A stretch of 39,512 nt of DNA from Methanomassiliicoccaceae archaeon UBA72 (GTDB taxonomy: Archaea > Thermoplasmatota > Thermoplasmata > Methanomassiliicoccales > Methanomethylophilaceae): assembly GCA_002509405.1 (NCBI GenBank), contig DAVO01000001.1, positions 1 through 39,512 on the forward strand. The letters run 5' to 3'. This document shows, in pieces, positions 1-8,305 of the stretch; positions within the stretch are counted from its first letter, which is position 1, and each line of letters starts with the position of its first letter. Made by a program: the position numbers and the translations under genes. The notes beneath the pieces are model-generated. The model was given only the letters and a program-made list of their open reading frames with translations. It did not search any database and was not told the DNA's origin.

Positions 1-211
1 CTTTTCCTTAAGTGCATCTTCCGTTTTCTGGACGGTTCCCGATTTTCATTTCACGTCTCTCGTGCGTTCATTTTTTTCTTCGACGTTCCCTGATCATATC
101 GCGGCATTACGCTGTAAGGAATCGAGACGGTCTCTTCATTTTTCACGTGTCAAGGGATTAAACGACTATTAATACGAGGTCATCGCGATATGTTTTTCGG
201 GAGGTATCGGA
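1..211. other. Leader region with no supported gene
   Basis: I see no convincing gene here. One forward frame stays open from base 2 to 172, but it has no archaeal protein character and no recognisable motif. An AT-rich TATA-like element (TTAAACGACTATTAATA, about 157-173) lies 40-55 nt before the flavodoxin start and could be its promoter. Confidence 0.4.
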
Positions 212-697
212 ATGGACATCGAACTTTATCACGATTCTAAATACGGGAACGGAGCCAGGGTGGCAGAGGAGTTCAAGAGGCTCGCCGAGACGAAGGGCAG
301 CAACGTCAACATACATCACGTCAGGGAAGCGGGCTCCAAGAATCTGCCTCGTGCCGACCTGTATGTCTTCGGGTCCCCGACACATTTTGGTAAGGCTACC
401 AGGGGCATTATGCGTTTCGTCAAGAAGTTGGAATTGCCGCCGGGGACGAAATATGCGGTCTTCGGCACGTTCAGCGGGGCGGCGCCAGACAAGAAGACGG
501 GCAAGATGCCTTCCGAAGAGGAGCTGGAGAAACGGCGTCGCACCATACCTATGATAGACGAGGCCCTCAGGTCCAAGGAGATGGCAAAGGTGGCCGAAAT
601 GAGGTTTTTCGTCAAACCCGAAAACCTGAAGGGGCCACTTGAAGACGGATGGCAGAAGATCGTGGAAGAGTTCGTCGTCGCCATCCTGGGCAAATGA
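212..697 (+). CDS. Flavodoxin family protein
   Basis: A 161-residue single-domain flavodoxin-like protein, expected to be a soluble cytoplasmic FMN-binding electron carrier or quinone/flavin reductase. The phosphate-binding loop is SKYGNGARVA (residues 9-18), and the two other loops that normally clasp the flavin are visible as FGSPTHFG (53-60) and FGTFSGAAPDKKTGK (84-98). The length matches a short flavodoxin. A Shine-Dalgarno sequence GGGAGGT sits about 6 nt before the ATG. It is followed by the separately promoted crcB gene and has no evident operon partner, so its redox partner cannot be told from context. Fold assignment is firm; exact activity is unknown. Confidence 0.85.
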   Translation: MDIELYHDSKYGNGARVAEEFKRLAETKGSNVNIHHVREAGSKNLPRADLYVFGSPTHFGKATRGIMRFVKKLELPPGTKYAVFGTFSGAAPDKKTGKMPSEEELEKRRRTIPMIDEALRSKEMAKVAEMRFFVKPENLKGPLEDGWQKIVEEFVVAILGK

Positions 698-777
698 AAA
701 CATTTTCCCCTTAAGCGGTCCATTGTTCTGCATCCTCAGGCCGTACAGCGCGGTAAGGCGGCCGTACGAGCCAAAGG

Positions 778-783
778 TTATAT
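778..783 (+). promoter_or_regulatory. TATA box of crcB
   Basis: TTATAT lies 25-30 nt before the crcB ATG at 808 and there is no Shine-Dalgarno sequence between them, so the transcript is probably leaderless. That also argues against a leader riboswitch. Confidence 0.45.
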
Positions 784-807
784 CCAAGAATAAAATCCAC
801 AGCCTCT

Positions 808-1182
808 ATGAATTGGGACGTACCGACGGTCTTTGCATGCGTTGCGGTCGGCGGAGCGATAGGGGCGGTGCTGCGATACCTGGTCGGGCATTACGTATGT
901 ACATCCGAATTCCCCTGGAGCACATTCTTTGTGAACATCATCGGATGCACACTGCTGACATTCATCGCATTCTCCTTCAGCGACCAGATGTCGAAAAACA
1001 CATCGTTTTTCTTGTTCACGGGGGTTTTCGGGGCGTTTACCACGATGTCTACGTTCACATCGGAGACGGTGTACCTGTTCTATGACAATGAAATGCTGAA
1101 GGCTGCATGGAACGTGATCCTCAACGGAGGAGGCTGTCTTCTCGGGGCGTTCGCCGGAAGATTCTTGGCCCTTATCGTTTGA
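808..1182 (+). CDS. crcB: CrcB/Fluc fluoride ion channel
   Basis: A 124-residue, four-helix membrane protein of the CrcB/Fluc family, which forms dual-topology dimers that let fluoride leave the cell. Family marks seen: GGAIGAVLRY (residues 15-24), the pore asparagine in FVN (41-43), and the segment FGAFTTMSTF (74-83), which carries the phenylalanine box and the sodium-binding break. Length is normal for a single-subunit Fluc. It is followed by a separately promoted transporter operon. No second crcB copy is adjacent, so it probably works as a homodimer. Confidence 0.93.
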   Translation: MNWDVPTVFACVAVGGAIGAVLRYLVGHYVCTSEFPWSTFFVNIIGCTLLTFIAFSFSDQMSKNTSFFLFTGVFGAFTTMSTFTSETVYLFYDNEMLKAAWNVILNGGGCLLGAFAGRFLALIV

Positions 1183-1249
1183 GCTGCGGACCATCTTTCT
1201 GTTCAAAAAAACAAACACTTGATGAAAACCGTGCCGACGCATAATCAAG

Positions 1250-1266
1250 TTGGATGAATCATCCAA
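1250..1266. promoter_or_regulatory. 17-bp perfect palindrome, candidate operator
   Basis: TTGGATGA-A-TCATCCAA is a perfect inverted repeat of 8-bp arms around one base. It ends 3 bp before the TATA box of the uptake operon, where a bound regulator would block or recruit TFB/TBP. No regulator gene is adjacent. Confidence 0.6.
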
Positions 1267-1269
1267 AGG

Positions 1270-1276
1270 TATAAAT
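1270..1276 (+). promoter_or_regulatory. TATA box of the DUF4430/propeller/ABC operon
   Basis: TATAAAT preceded by purine-rich CCAAAGG (BRE-like). A start of transcription near 1298 would leave a short leader that contains the GGTGAT ribosome binding site at 1316-1321. Confidence 0.55.
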
Positions 1277-1325
1277 TGCCACTTGCTTTACGTCGGTCAG
1301 CGGAATCAAACGAATGGTGATCATC

Positions 1326-2102
1326 ATGCAAAACAAAACGATGGCCTTGATAGTCGTGGCGGTCATTGCCGTGGCCGTAGCGGGCGCGGGAGTGTACTAC
1401 TATGTCGGGGGAGAGGAAAGTCAGGAAGGGACCAAGATCCTCATACAGGACAACGAGGGAGTGTACTTCTGGATCGAGGGGAACGGAGACAACGAGCTGA
1501 CGGCTCTGGACGACGCATGCGAGAGATATGGTATCCAAGTGCAATTTGCGAACGGCTGGATAGACACCATGTTCTCGCTCGGTACAGTGGGACCGGACTC
1601 GGAAAATAACTACATCTACTGGAATCAGTACAGCTACGTGGACGGGGCATGGGTTCTGAATGAATATAACATGGACCAGTACAGCACTTCCGATGTGGAT
1701 GCCATGGCCCTGGTTTACTCCGACGGTACAGACCTGCCTGCCGTAGGCCCCGACCAAGCTAAGATATGGAGATTCAGCACTGAAGGGATGGTATTCACCA
1801 TAGAGTCCAAGACCGGAGTGAGCTTCAAGATCAACGGAACCGGCGAAACCGCCATCGATGCGCTGGAGAATGCGACCGATAGGTATGCAGTGCCGTTCGT
1901 AGCATCGGGCGATCCTCCAAACGGAGTAGAGTCGCTGTTCGGTATAACCTGGGCACAGGAAGGGGGCCAATGGTTCTGGTGGATACAGAAAGTGCCCACC
2001 AGCGACGGGACAGGATGGGAAACAAGTTCGTCGATGATGGACGGGATCCTTACCTCCGATGTCGATGAAATGAAGCTGGTCTATGGTTCGGAGGCTATGT
2101 GA
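1326..2102 (+). CDS. Membrane-anchored protein with two DUF4430-like domains
   Basis: A 258-residue secreted or anchored protein. Residues 5-27 form a signal peptide or membrane anchor; the rest is extracytoplasmic and acidic. It holds two copies (about 38-140 and 150-255) of a domain with alternating aromatic and Gly/Asp-rich strands, each ending in a SDVDxMxLVYxS motif, resembling DUF4430, the fold of the C-terminal domain of intrinsic factor and transcobalamin. The start was moved from ATG 1314 to ATG 1326 because GGTGAT (1316-1321) is an ideal ribosome binding site only for the latter, which gives an MQNK start like the binding-protein gene at 21751. It is the first gene of an uptake operon; a cargo-capture role is inferred. 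Family assignment is by pattern, not search. Confidence 0.72.
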   Translation: MQNKTMALIVVAVIAVAVAGAGVYYYVGGEESQEGTKILIQDNEGVYFWIEGNGDNELTALDDACERYGIQVQFANGWIDTMFSLGTVGPDSENNYIYWNQYSYVDGAWVLNEYNMDQYSTSDVDAMALVYSDGTDLPAVGPDQAKIWRFSTEGMVFTIESKTGVSFKINGTGETAIDALENATDRYAVPFVASGDPPNGVESLFGITWAQEGGQWFWWIQKVPTSDGTGWETSSSMMDGILTSDVDEMKLVYGSEAM

Positions 2103-2153
2103 GCCGTTAATGCCAGGGCCAAACCTTTTACTCAATTTCGATAAGGTGCGCAA

Positions 2154-3539
2154 TTGGAAAAAACAACCAAGGTCAAGACCGTGCTGTCTGCGGCGATCGT
2201 CGTCCTGTGCGTTATGTTCACAGCAATGGCTGTTTCGGGCGAGACGTATGTCCAGGGGACGGACGGTCTGATCGTGGATTTCGGCGAAGGCGTCACGTAC
2301 TTCGGCGCTTTCAATCCCGAAGACGATCCTGATGCCAATGAAGGATTGGAGCTCGCCTGCGCAGTGTTCGGTTTCATTCTGGTGCTCAACGGCGACGAAG
2401 TGGTCTCGATCGATTCGTCGGTTTCGGGAACGGACGGCAAAACATGGAACCTGTACGTGGTGGAGAAACCATCGTCGGAACTGCAGCAGACGTACCCATG
2501 GGTAAAAATCTCCGGTGACCCGGGGGAAGTGAAGATAAAAAGATACGCGGCAGTAGCATGGGCGTATTGTTCCGAGGACGAGACCCCCTCCAGGGCCGTG
2601 GATGCCACGGGCGTCTGTTTTTACGGATACGGGCACCCGGAAAGGGTCGTTTCGCTGGCGCCCTCCTGCACAGAGATGATCTGCTCGGTGGGCGGTGAGC
2701 GCAAAATCGTAGGGACGGACGAATACAGCAACTATCCGGAATCAGTCGAATCGGCCAGATCGTCCGGCGATATAGCGAGCATCGGCGGGTTCACGAACCC
2801 GAGCTATGAGTCTATAGTGAGAACGGACCCCGACCTTGTCGTCTGCGTAAACAGCCAGCGTTCCCACATCGACATGGCGGAGAGGCTCCGCTCCGCCGGC
2901 ATCGATGTCGTCGTTGCGGACGGGGGAGAAGACGTAAGCTCGATAATGGAGAGCATCATGATGGTCGGTACGGCCATGGGCACGAGGGAGGCTGCGGAAA
3001 ATACAGTAAGCAGCATCGTCGAGGACCTGTCCGACATAGTGGACATAATCGACGGAAATTCGTCTGCACCAAAGAATGCCATGATAGCACTTTCAACAGA
3101 CAAGTCCCCCTGGGTGTCAGGTTCCTATACTTACGCCTCGGACGTCCTTAGGATCATCTCCGTCGGCAACAGCTTCTCCGACCAGGGAGGGTGGGTGATG
3201 GTGACATCCGAGTCTCTGGTGACCGAAGATGTCGATTGCATAGTGGTGATAACATCGAACGGTCCCAGGTCCCAGAGCGAGTACCGGGCGATAATGGATT
3301 CGCTGGGAGACGAATGGAAGCACACTGATGCTTACAGAGGCGGGAAGATCTATTTCCTGACGGATTCCGCTGCAGACCTCGCGTCCCGTGCGGGGCCCAG
3401 GGTCGCACAGGTCGCCGAGCTTATGGCACGTATTATCCAGGATACGGCTTTCGAGGGCGACATGCCTAAGTACATCGGCGACGACTACAGTGACTACATT
3501 TCGCTGGCCAGAGATCCGGTGGCAGAGGGAGCTTCATGA
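2154..3539 (+). CDS. Solute-binding protein (BtuF/FecB type) with N-terminal DUF4430-like domain
   Basis: A 461-residue extracytoplasmic protein. Residues 1-28 are a signal peptide, about 35-145 a DUF4430-like domain (starting VDFGEG), and about 163-435 a class III periplasmic-binding domain of the BtuF/FepB type, opened by RVVSLAPSCTEM and containing IVRTDPDLVVC. This domain delivers cobalamin, haem or siderophore complexes to FecCD permeases. Initiation is at TTG, supported by AAGGTG five bases upstream; the gene lies 51 nt after its neighbour, and its stop overlaps the start of the permease fusion by ATGA. An extra ligand-type domain fused to a binding protein is uncommon. Role in corrinoid or metal-chelate uptake is inferred. 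Confidence 0.85.
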   Translation: MEKTTKVKTVLSAAIVVLCVMFTAMAVSGETYVQGTDGLIVDFGEGVTYFGAFNPEDDPDANEGLELACAVFGFILVLNGDEVVSIDSSVSGTDGKTWNLYVVEKPSSELQQTYPWVKISGDPGEVKIKRYAAVAWAYCSEDETPSRAVDATGVCFYGYGHPERVVSLAPSCTEMICSVGGERKIVGTDEYSNYPESVESARSSGDIASIGGFTNPSYESIVRTDPDLVVCVNSQRSHIDMAERLRSAGIDVVVADGGEDVSSIMESIMMVGTAMGTREAAENTVSSIVEDLSDIVDIIDGNSSAPKNAMIALSTDKSPWVSGSYTYASDVLRIISVGNSFSDQGGWVMVTSESLVTEDVDCIVVITSNGPRSQSEYRAIMDSLGDEWKHTDAYRGGKIYFLTDSAADLASRAGPRVAQVAELMARIIQDTAFEGDMPKYIGDDYSDYISLARDPVAEGAS

Positions 3540-6412
3540 AAAATAAATTGTTAGTGCTGTTGGTGGCCGTTTCCGCCCTCATGGTCCCGATGTCGATCGT
3601 ATTCTTAAGCGGAGAGGCGTCCGCCGCGGGCGACCGACATGTCATGGTAGATTACGGGAACGGCAGGACGGAGTGGGTCGCCGCGGGCGACTCCGATACG
3701 GCATCCGGGCTTATCGCCTATGCGGTTTCGGAGATCGGAGGCACATATGTCTACAACGGCACGGACATCACGGTTGACGGGATATCTGCCATATCCTCTC
3801 CGGTCGCAGTTTCATGGAGATATTACGTCTGGACGGATTCCGGTTGGGAGGATTCGACGGCCTCTTTCGACGAAACCATTGCGGCACCTGCGACCTCTGT
3901 CGCTCTGGGATACTATCCCGTCGGAACCGTGCCCACGGAAACGCCCGATTACAGGACGTCTTGGACGTGTATCAGGGGAAGTTCGGAATCCGAGGGGCAT
4001 CAGGACGCGGACCTCGGAGGGGAAAACGTACCGGGATGGGTAAAATCCTACGGTGACAAGAATTTCGTCAATTCGGCCGTGCTGGTCGCCGGAAACAGGG
4101 TATTCGTGAACAGCGGAGGAACCAGCAATATGGGGGCAGATTCGTCGGGGCCCGCACAAACGCCGGTCCTATACTGTTACGACCTGATGACGGGCACGGA
4201 GCTGTGGAGCTATGAATATGACACAGGTGCGGGATACGAGACCGCGACCGGAGTCATCGTCGGCGGTTCGATATATATTCCGGCATCGAACGGACACGTT
4301 TACAAAATTCCGTTGACCGGGCCCAACGAGGACGGTTCCAACGTAACGGTCAGCCCCGACGGGCTTTTCGGTTCCGTAAGGGACGAAGCGGATGAGCCCC
4401 GGAGCGGTATCACATGGGCGACGGGACCCGCATCTATGGTCTATTATTCCGGAGCACTTTATTTCGGAACTGCCGCAGGATATGTGTTCTGCACGGACCT
4501 GGACCTCAATGTACTGTGGAAGGGCACGGTCGGAGGAACGGTCTACTTCAACGCGCCGACGGTGCAGGACGGAAATCTGTTCATTGGAGCGCTCGACGGC
4601 TCGCTATATGTGTTCGATGCGTTCAGCGGCAGTCTTGTTTGCAGCGAATCCGTTTACACCGTGGAAGCTTACGGGAAGATGTGCGGACTTGTTTCAAATG
4701 TGCTGAAGGTCGAAGACACGCTGATCTTCTCTTTCAATGACGGGCGCGGTATGAATGCCGTCACAGGAGGGTATGCAGTCTATGAGTTCGATGGTTCGAC
4801 CCTCACGGAGATAAGCAAAGTGACGGAGCTGGGTCTGTCCTCGTCCTATCTGATAAAGTCGGACAGCACGTTCAGCGGGGCGTATTCTTTCACCTCGGAC
4901 GGTCTTGTGAAAATCTATTTGGACGGCACCTACGAGCTCATCAACGGCAACATCACCAACGTGCGTGCCCCCGGGACCCTGGTAAACGACGAGTATATCG
5001 TCGCTGCAGAATACGACAGAAATGGTTACATCTACAAAATCGACACGGACGGCGGCCTCGCGGGACAGTACAGGCAGCCTGACGAGGTCTCCGAATACGC
5101 CATGTCGCCGCCTGTGATGGTAGGCACGTGGGTGCTCTCAGGTACGGACGGAGGGGCGTACTCATTCTCCGGCGGTTTCCTGGAGATTCCTGCCGCCGCT
5201 CAACAGGAAAGCAACGTATTGTTATGGATTGCCGCGGTCCTGGCGGCGGCGATAGTGTCTTTCCTTGCGTACTGTGTCTATATCAGAAAGAAACTGGACG
5301 TCCCTCCGATACCTTACATGAGGGGGAAGATTTCCGAGAGGCTCGGAACGGCGGCTTACGGTAAATCCAGGATCAAACGCAACAAGATGAGGCTGGTCTG
5401 GGTTCTCGTTCTGGGCTCGGTCGCGTCCGCGCTCATGTTCCTGCTGTGCCTGGCATACGGCCCCTCCGGAGATTATTCTCTGGCCGAGGCCTTCGGCCTC
5501 CTGGGGTCGGCCATATCGAAGGGAGGGCAGGGGCTCACGGGCGACGAGACCATAATCTTCGGTTCCAGGCTTCCAAGGGCCATGGCCGCCTTTGCGGTGG
5601 GCATCGGGCTGTCAATGGCGGGCGCGGTGTACCAGGCTATAATAAGGAACCCTCTGGTCGACCCATACATCATGGGAGTATCGGCCGGGGCGGGGACGTT
5701 CGCGGTAGCCACGATATCTGCCGGCTTTACATTCTTCGGGCTGTTCAGCACGGTCACGTACTCGCTGCCGCTCATGGCCATGGCAGGAGGGCTGATAGCC
5801 TTCGGGGCCACCATGATCATCGCGGAGAAGGCAGGCGGTTCGTCGACGAACTACGTTCTTGCCGGAGTGATCGTCGGCCTCGGGTTCGGGGCCGTTCAGA
5901 CCCTGCTGCTTTACAGCGCAGGCGACAAGATACACAGCGCAATGACATGGCTTTTCGGAAGTTTCACCAGCATCGACTGGGGGAACATATGGCTGGTACT
6001 GATCCCGGCCATTCTTCTGGCACTGATACCTCTCATATGGGCCAAGGAGTTCAACCTGGTCCTTCTGGGCGAGGACCAGGCACAGGAGATGGGCCTCGAT
6101 GTGAGGAAGTTCAACAGGGCCATGCTCATATTGGCATCTGTCCTCACAGCCGTTTGCGTGGCATTCGTCGGTACCATAGGGTTCGTTGGACTGGTGGTCC
6201 CACACCTCTGCCGCATGATCATGGGCGGGGACCACAGGCTGGTAATGCCTTCGTCCATAGCCCTGGGCGGACTTCTGATGATGGCGGCAGATTTCCTATC
6301 TAAGATGCTCATCGCCCCGGTCGAGCTTCCGGTAGGTGCTATAACCACTATCATCGGAGCCCCGTTGTTCATTTACCTCATCGTTAAGAAAGGGAGGATG
6401 TACGGTGACTGA
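3536..6412 (+). CDS. Fusion: DUF4430-like domain, PQQ-type beta-propeller and FecCD/BtuC permease
   Basis: A 958-residue chimera in one uninterrupted frame. Residues 1-31 are a signal peptide; 33-130 a DUF4430-like domain; about 160-550 a beta-propeller with repeated PQQ-like blades (for example TGTELWSYEYD and DGSLYVFDAFSG); 559-583 a membrane helix; 618-958 a complete FecCD permease of usual length (about 340 residues), with GSRLPRAMAAFAVG, the substrate-path RNPLVDPYIMGVSAG and the ATPase-coupling GEDQAQEMGLDVRKFN. The propeller would face outward above the pore. ATGA and GTGA overlaps with both neighbours show one translational unit with the binding protein and ATPase. Fusion of an extracellular propeller to an importer is not an architecture I know; assembly error is unlikely because frame and overlaps are intact. 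Confidence 0.9.
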   Translation: MKNKLLVLLVAVSALMVPMSIVFLSGEASAAGDRHVMVDYGNGRTEWVAAGDSDTASGLIAYAVSEIGGTYVYNGTDITVDGISAISSPVAVSWRYYVWTDSGWEDSTASFDETIAAPATSVALGYYPVGTVPTETPDYRTSWTCIRGSSESEGHQDADLGGENVPGWVKSYGDKNFVNSAVLVAGNRVFVNSGGTSNMGADSSGPAQTPVLYCYDLMTGTELWSYEYDTGAGYETATGVIVGGSIYIPASNGHVYKIPLTGPNEDGSNVTVSPDGLFGSVRDEADEPRSGITWATGPASMVYYSGALYFGTAAGYVFCTDLDLNVLWKGTVGGTVYFNAPTVQDGNLFIGALDGSLYVFDAFSGSLVCSESVYTVEAYGKMCGLVSNVLKVEDTLIFSFNDGRGMNAVTGGYAVYEFDGSTLTEISKVTELGLSSSYLIKSDSTFSGAYSFTSDGLVKIYLDGTYELINGNITNVRAPGTLVNDEYIVAAEYDRNGYIYKIDTDGGLAGQYRQPDEVSEYAMSPPVMVGTWVLSGTDGGAYSFSGGFLEIPAAAQQESNVLLWIAAVLAAAIVSFLAYCVYIRKKLDVPPIPYMRGKISERLGTAAYGKSRIKRNKMRLVWVLVLGSVASALMFLLCLAYGPSGDYSLAEAFGLLGSAISKGGQGLTGDETIIFGSRLPRAMAAFAVGIGLSMAGAVYQAIIRNPLVDPYIMGVSAGAGTFAVATISAGFTFFGLFSTVTYSLPLMAMAGGLIAFGATMIIAEKAGGSSTNYVLAGVIVGLGFGAVQTLLLYSAGDKIHSAMTWLFGSFTSIDWGNIWLVLIPAILLALIPLIWAKEFNLVLLGEDQAQEMGLDVRKFNRAMLILASVLTAVCVAFVGTIGFVGLVVPHLCRMIMGGDHRLVMPSSIALGGLLMMAADFLSKMLIAPVELPVGAITTIIGAPLFIYLIVKKGRMYGD

Positions 6413-7220
6413 AGACACGCCCCTTCTGGAGCTCAGGAAGCTCAACAAGTATTACGACAACGGATTCCATGCGGTGAAAGACGTGTCTTTCAGCATAGAT
6501 ACGGGCAAGCTTGTGGGTCTGATCGGACCGAACGGGTGCGGCAAATCTACCATGATGAGGTGTATAAACAAACTCCACAAGCTTTCTTCCGGAGATATTC
6601 TCATAGATGGAGTGTCGGTGCTCAAGAAGACCCCCTCCGAGCTGGCCAGAAGCGTGGCGAACGTCCCTGCCCAGCTGAGGAACAACTTCGGCCTGACCGT
6701 TTACGAGACGGTCATGATGGGGCGTTATCCGTTCATGAAGAACATATGGTGGGAGACGGAGAACGACGAGTCATTCGTGATGGAGACCATGGAGAAGTTC
6801 GGAGTGAAGAAGCTTCAGGACAATCAGCTCAACATGCTTTCCAGCGGAGAGATGCAGAGGGTCCTGATAGCCAAGGCGTACGTTCAGGAGCCCAGGCTGA
6901 TGTTGGTCGACGAGCCCACCTCGCATCTCGACATGAAGTACAAACTCGAGGTGATGGAGTACCTCAACGCCATGGTCAGGAAAGACATGTCGATCCTGGT
7001 GGCCGAGCACGACATATCTCTCATGGCAAGGTACTGCGACCTCTGTATCATCATGAAGGAGGGGAACATAGTGGACATCGGCCCTCCCAAGGAGATTATA
7101 ACTGCCGAACTCATCGAAGACGTGTACGGTGTGTCCGCATCTGTGGGATTCGACAAAGACGGCGAACTTTTCGTACTCCCAAAGAGATACAGGTCCGAAT
7201 CGGAACACGGGCGCATCTGA
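6405..7220 (+). CDS. ABC transporter ATP-binding protein, FecE/BtuD type
   Basis: A 271-residue nucleotide-binding subunit that powers import through the preceding permease fusion. Walker A GPNGCGKST (residues 41-49), Q-loop Q90, signature LSSGEMQ (145-151), Walker B LMLVDE (165-170) and H-loop H202 are intact. The signature reads LSSGE, the usual form in this family being LSGGE, a mild change. It starts at GTG inside the end of the permease gene, overlapping it by 8 nt, so it is the last gene of the 1326-7220 operon. A convergent terC gene follows after 31 nt. Confidence 0.92.
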   Translation: MTEDTPLLELRKLNKYYDNGFHAVKDVSFSIDTGKLVGLIGPNGCGKSTMMRCINKLHKLSSGDILIDGVSVLKKTPSELARSVANVPAQLRNNFGLTVYETVMMGRYPFMKNIWWETENDESFVMETMEKFGVKKLQDNQLNMLSSGEMQRVLIAKAYVQEPRLMLVDEPTSHLDMKYKLEVMEYLNAMVRKDMSILVAEHDISLMARYCDLCIIMKEGNIVDIGPPKEIITAELIEDVYGVSASVGFDKDGELFVLPKRYRSESEHGRI

Positions 7221-7251
7221 ATGTTTCGACACACCGCATACGCCGCGGCGT

Positions 7252-8187
7252 TCAGACGGTCCCTTCTCTTCTCTTTTCTCTCTTGCCCGATATTATCGAT
7301 GCGGCCACCGTAACGGCCAGTACGGAGAGTATGAGCGAAAGGGACTGTAAGATTTCGAACTCATAATAGTCCACAATCAGCATCTTGATCCCCACGAATG
7401 TGAGGATGATCCCCAGACCGTACTTAAGGTACTTCAGGTGTGTCAGCGATCCCCTTATGGCGAAGTATAGCGACCTGAGTCCAAGTACCGCGAATATGTT
7501 GGACGAGTAAACTACGAATTTGTTGGTCGTTATTCCCAAGACCGCAGGTATCGAGTCGATGGCGAATACCAGGTCGGTGAACTCGATCACGATGACGCAC
7601 AGCAACAGCGGCGTGACCAAGCGCACACCGTCCCTGTGTGTGAAGAACTTGTCCCCGTCCAGCTCCGGAGAGACGTTCATGTGCCTCGACAGGACCGTCG
7701 CAATCTTGTTGCCGGACCCTCCGCCCTCCTTGCTTACCATCGTCTTGATGGCGGCGTATATCAGGAAGATGCCGAAGATATACATCACGAAGTGGAACCT
7801 CAGCAGGAGCTCGGACCCTGCGAATATGAAGACCAGGCGGAACATTATGGCGCCTATCACTCCGTAGAAGAGCGCCTTGTGCTGGTAGTCGTCCGGTATC
7901 GCGAACATCGCGAACAGCAGGATGAACACGAACATGTTGTCGACGCTCAGGGCCTCCTCGATGACATAACCGGCGTAGAACTCCATTCCCACAGTCGCTC
8001 CGCGTGTCATCCAGATGTAAACACCGAAGACCATCGCGATGGCGATCCATCCAGCTGTCTGAACCAATGCGGATTTTGTGGTTATGTGCTTGGAGCCGCG
8101 GTTGATGACGAAGATGTCCAATGCGAGGAGTACGATTAGAATGAGAAAAAGCCCTGCCCATTCTATCGGCTCGGCGTCTGCGAACAT
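7252..8187 (-). CDS. TerC family membrane protein
   Basis: A 311-residue polytopic protein of the TerC family, linked to metal-ion (chiefly manganese) export or tellurium resistance. The two family signatures with membrane acidic residues are EEALSVDN (residues 77-84) and EFTDLVFAIDSIPA (202-215). Seven to nine helices are apparent and the C-terminus is basic. The gene is read divergently from the NikR-like regulator across 118 bp, so regulation by that protein is possible. A TATA box 24-31 nt before the ATG and no ribosome binding site indicate a leaderless mRNA, leaving no room for a yybP-ykoY riboswitch. Substrate is inferred only from the family. Confidence 0.9.
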   Translation of the reverse strand: MFADAEPIEWAGLFLILIVLLALDIFVINRGSKHITTKSALVQTAGWIAIAMVFGVYIWMTRGATVGMEFYAGYVIEEALSVDNMFVFILLFAMFAIPDDYQHKALFYGVIGAIMFRLVFIFAGSELLLRFHFVMYIFGIFLIYAAIKTMVSKEGGGSGNKIATVLSRHMNVSPELDGDKFFTHRDGVRLVTPLLLCVIVIEFTDLVFAIDSIPAVLGITTNKFVVYSSNIFAVLGLRSLYFAIRGSLTHLKYLKYGLGIILTFVGIKMLIVDYYEFEILQSLSLILSVLAVTVAASIISGKREKRREGTV

Positions 8188-8210
8188 AAGTTATCGTGAG
8201 TATTACGCAT

Positions 8211-8218
8211 TATAAAAA
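8211..8218 (-). promoter_or_regulatory. TATA box of terC
   Basis: Read on the minus strand as TTTTTATA, 24-31 nt before the terC ATG (8187). It defines a leaderless transcript. Confidence 0.55.
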
Positions 8219-8305
8219 GCTGACCTAGATTAGAAAGGCAATAAAAAAAGCAAGTTATTATCATTGGGGGATAAAGTTAATAATTCCCTCCCCTGTCCGT
8301 ATACC

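Noticed and set aside
2..172. Open forward frame at the left edge that might be a gene tail
   Set aside because: The product is rich in Ser/Phe/Arg with no recognisable motif and base composition unlike coding DNA here.
698..807. Possible fluoride riboswitch before crcB
   Set aside because: No crcB-motif core can be found and a TATA box lies only 25-30 nt before the ATG, leaving no leader.
1245..2636. Long 463-codon reading frame on the minus strand
   Set aside because: It lies antisense to two genes with signal peptides and clear domains and shows no domain of its own; it is a high-GC shadow frame.
5446..6303. 285-codon forward frame inside the permease fusion
   Set aside because: Its Arg/Gly/His-rich product is typical of an off-frame reading of GC-rich membrane-protein DNA, whereas the overlapping frame has FecCD motifs.
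8188..8305. yybP-ykoY manganese riboswitch before terC
   Set aside because: The terC promoter implies a leaderless message, so no RNA leader could carry it.
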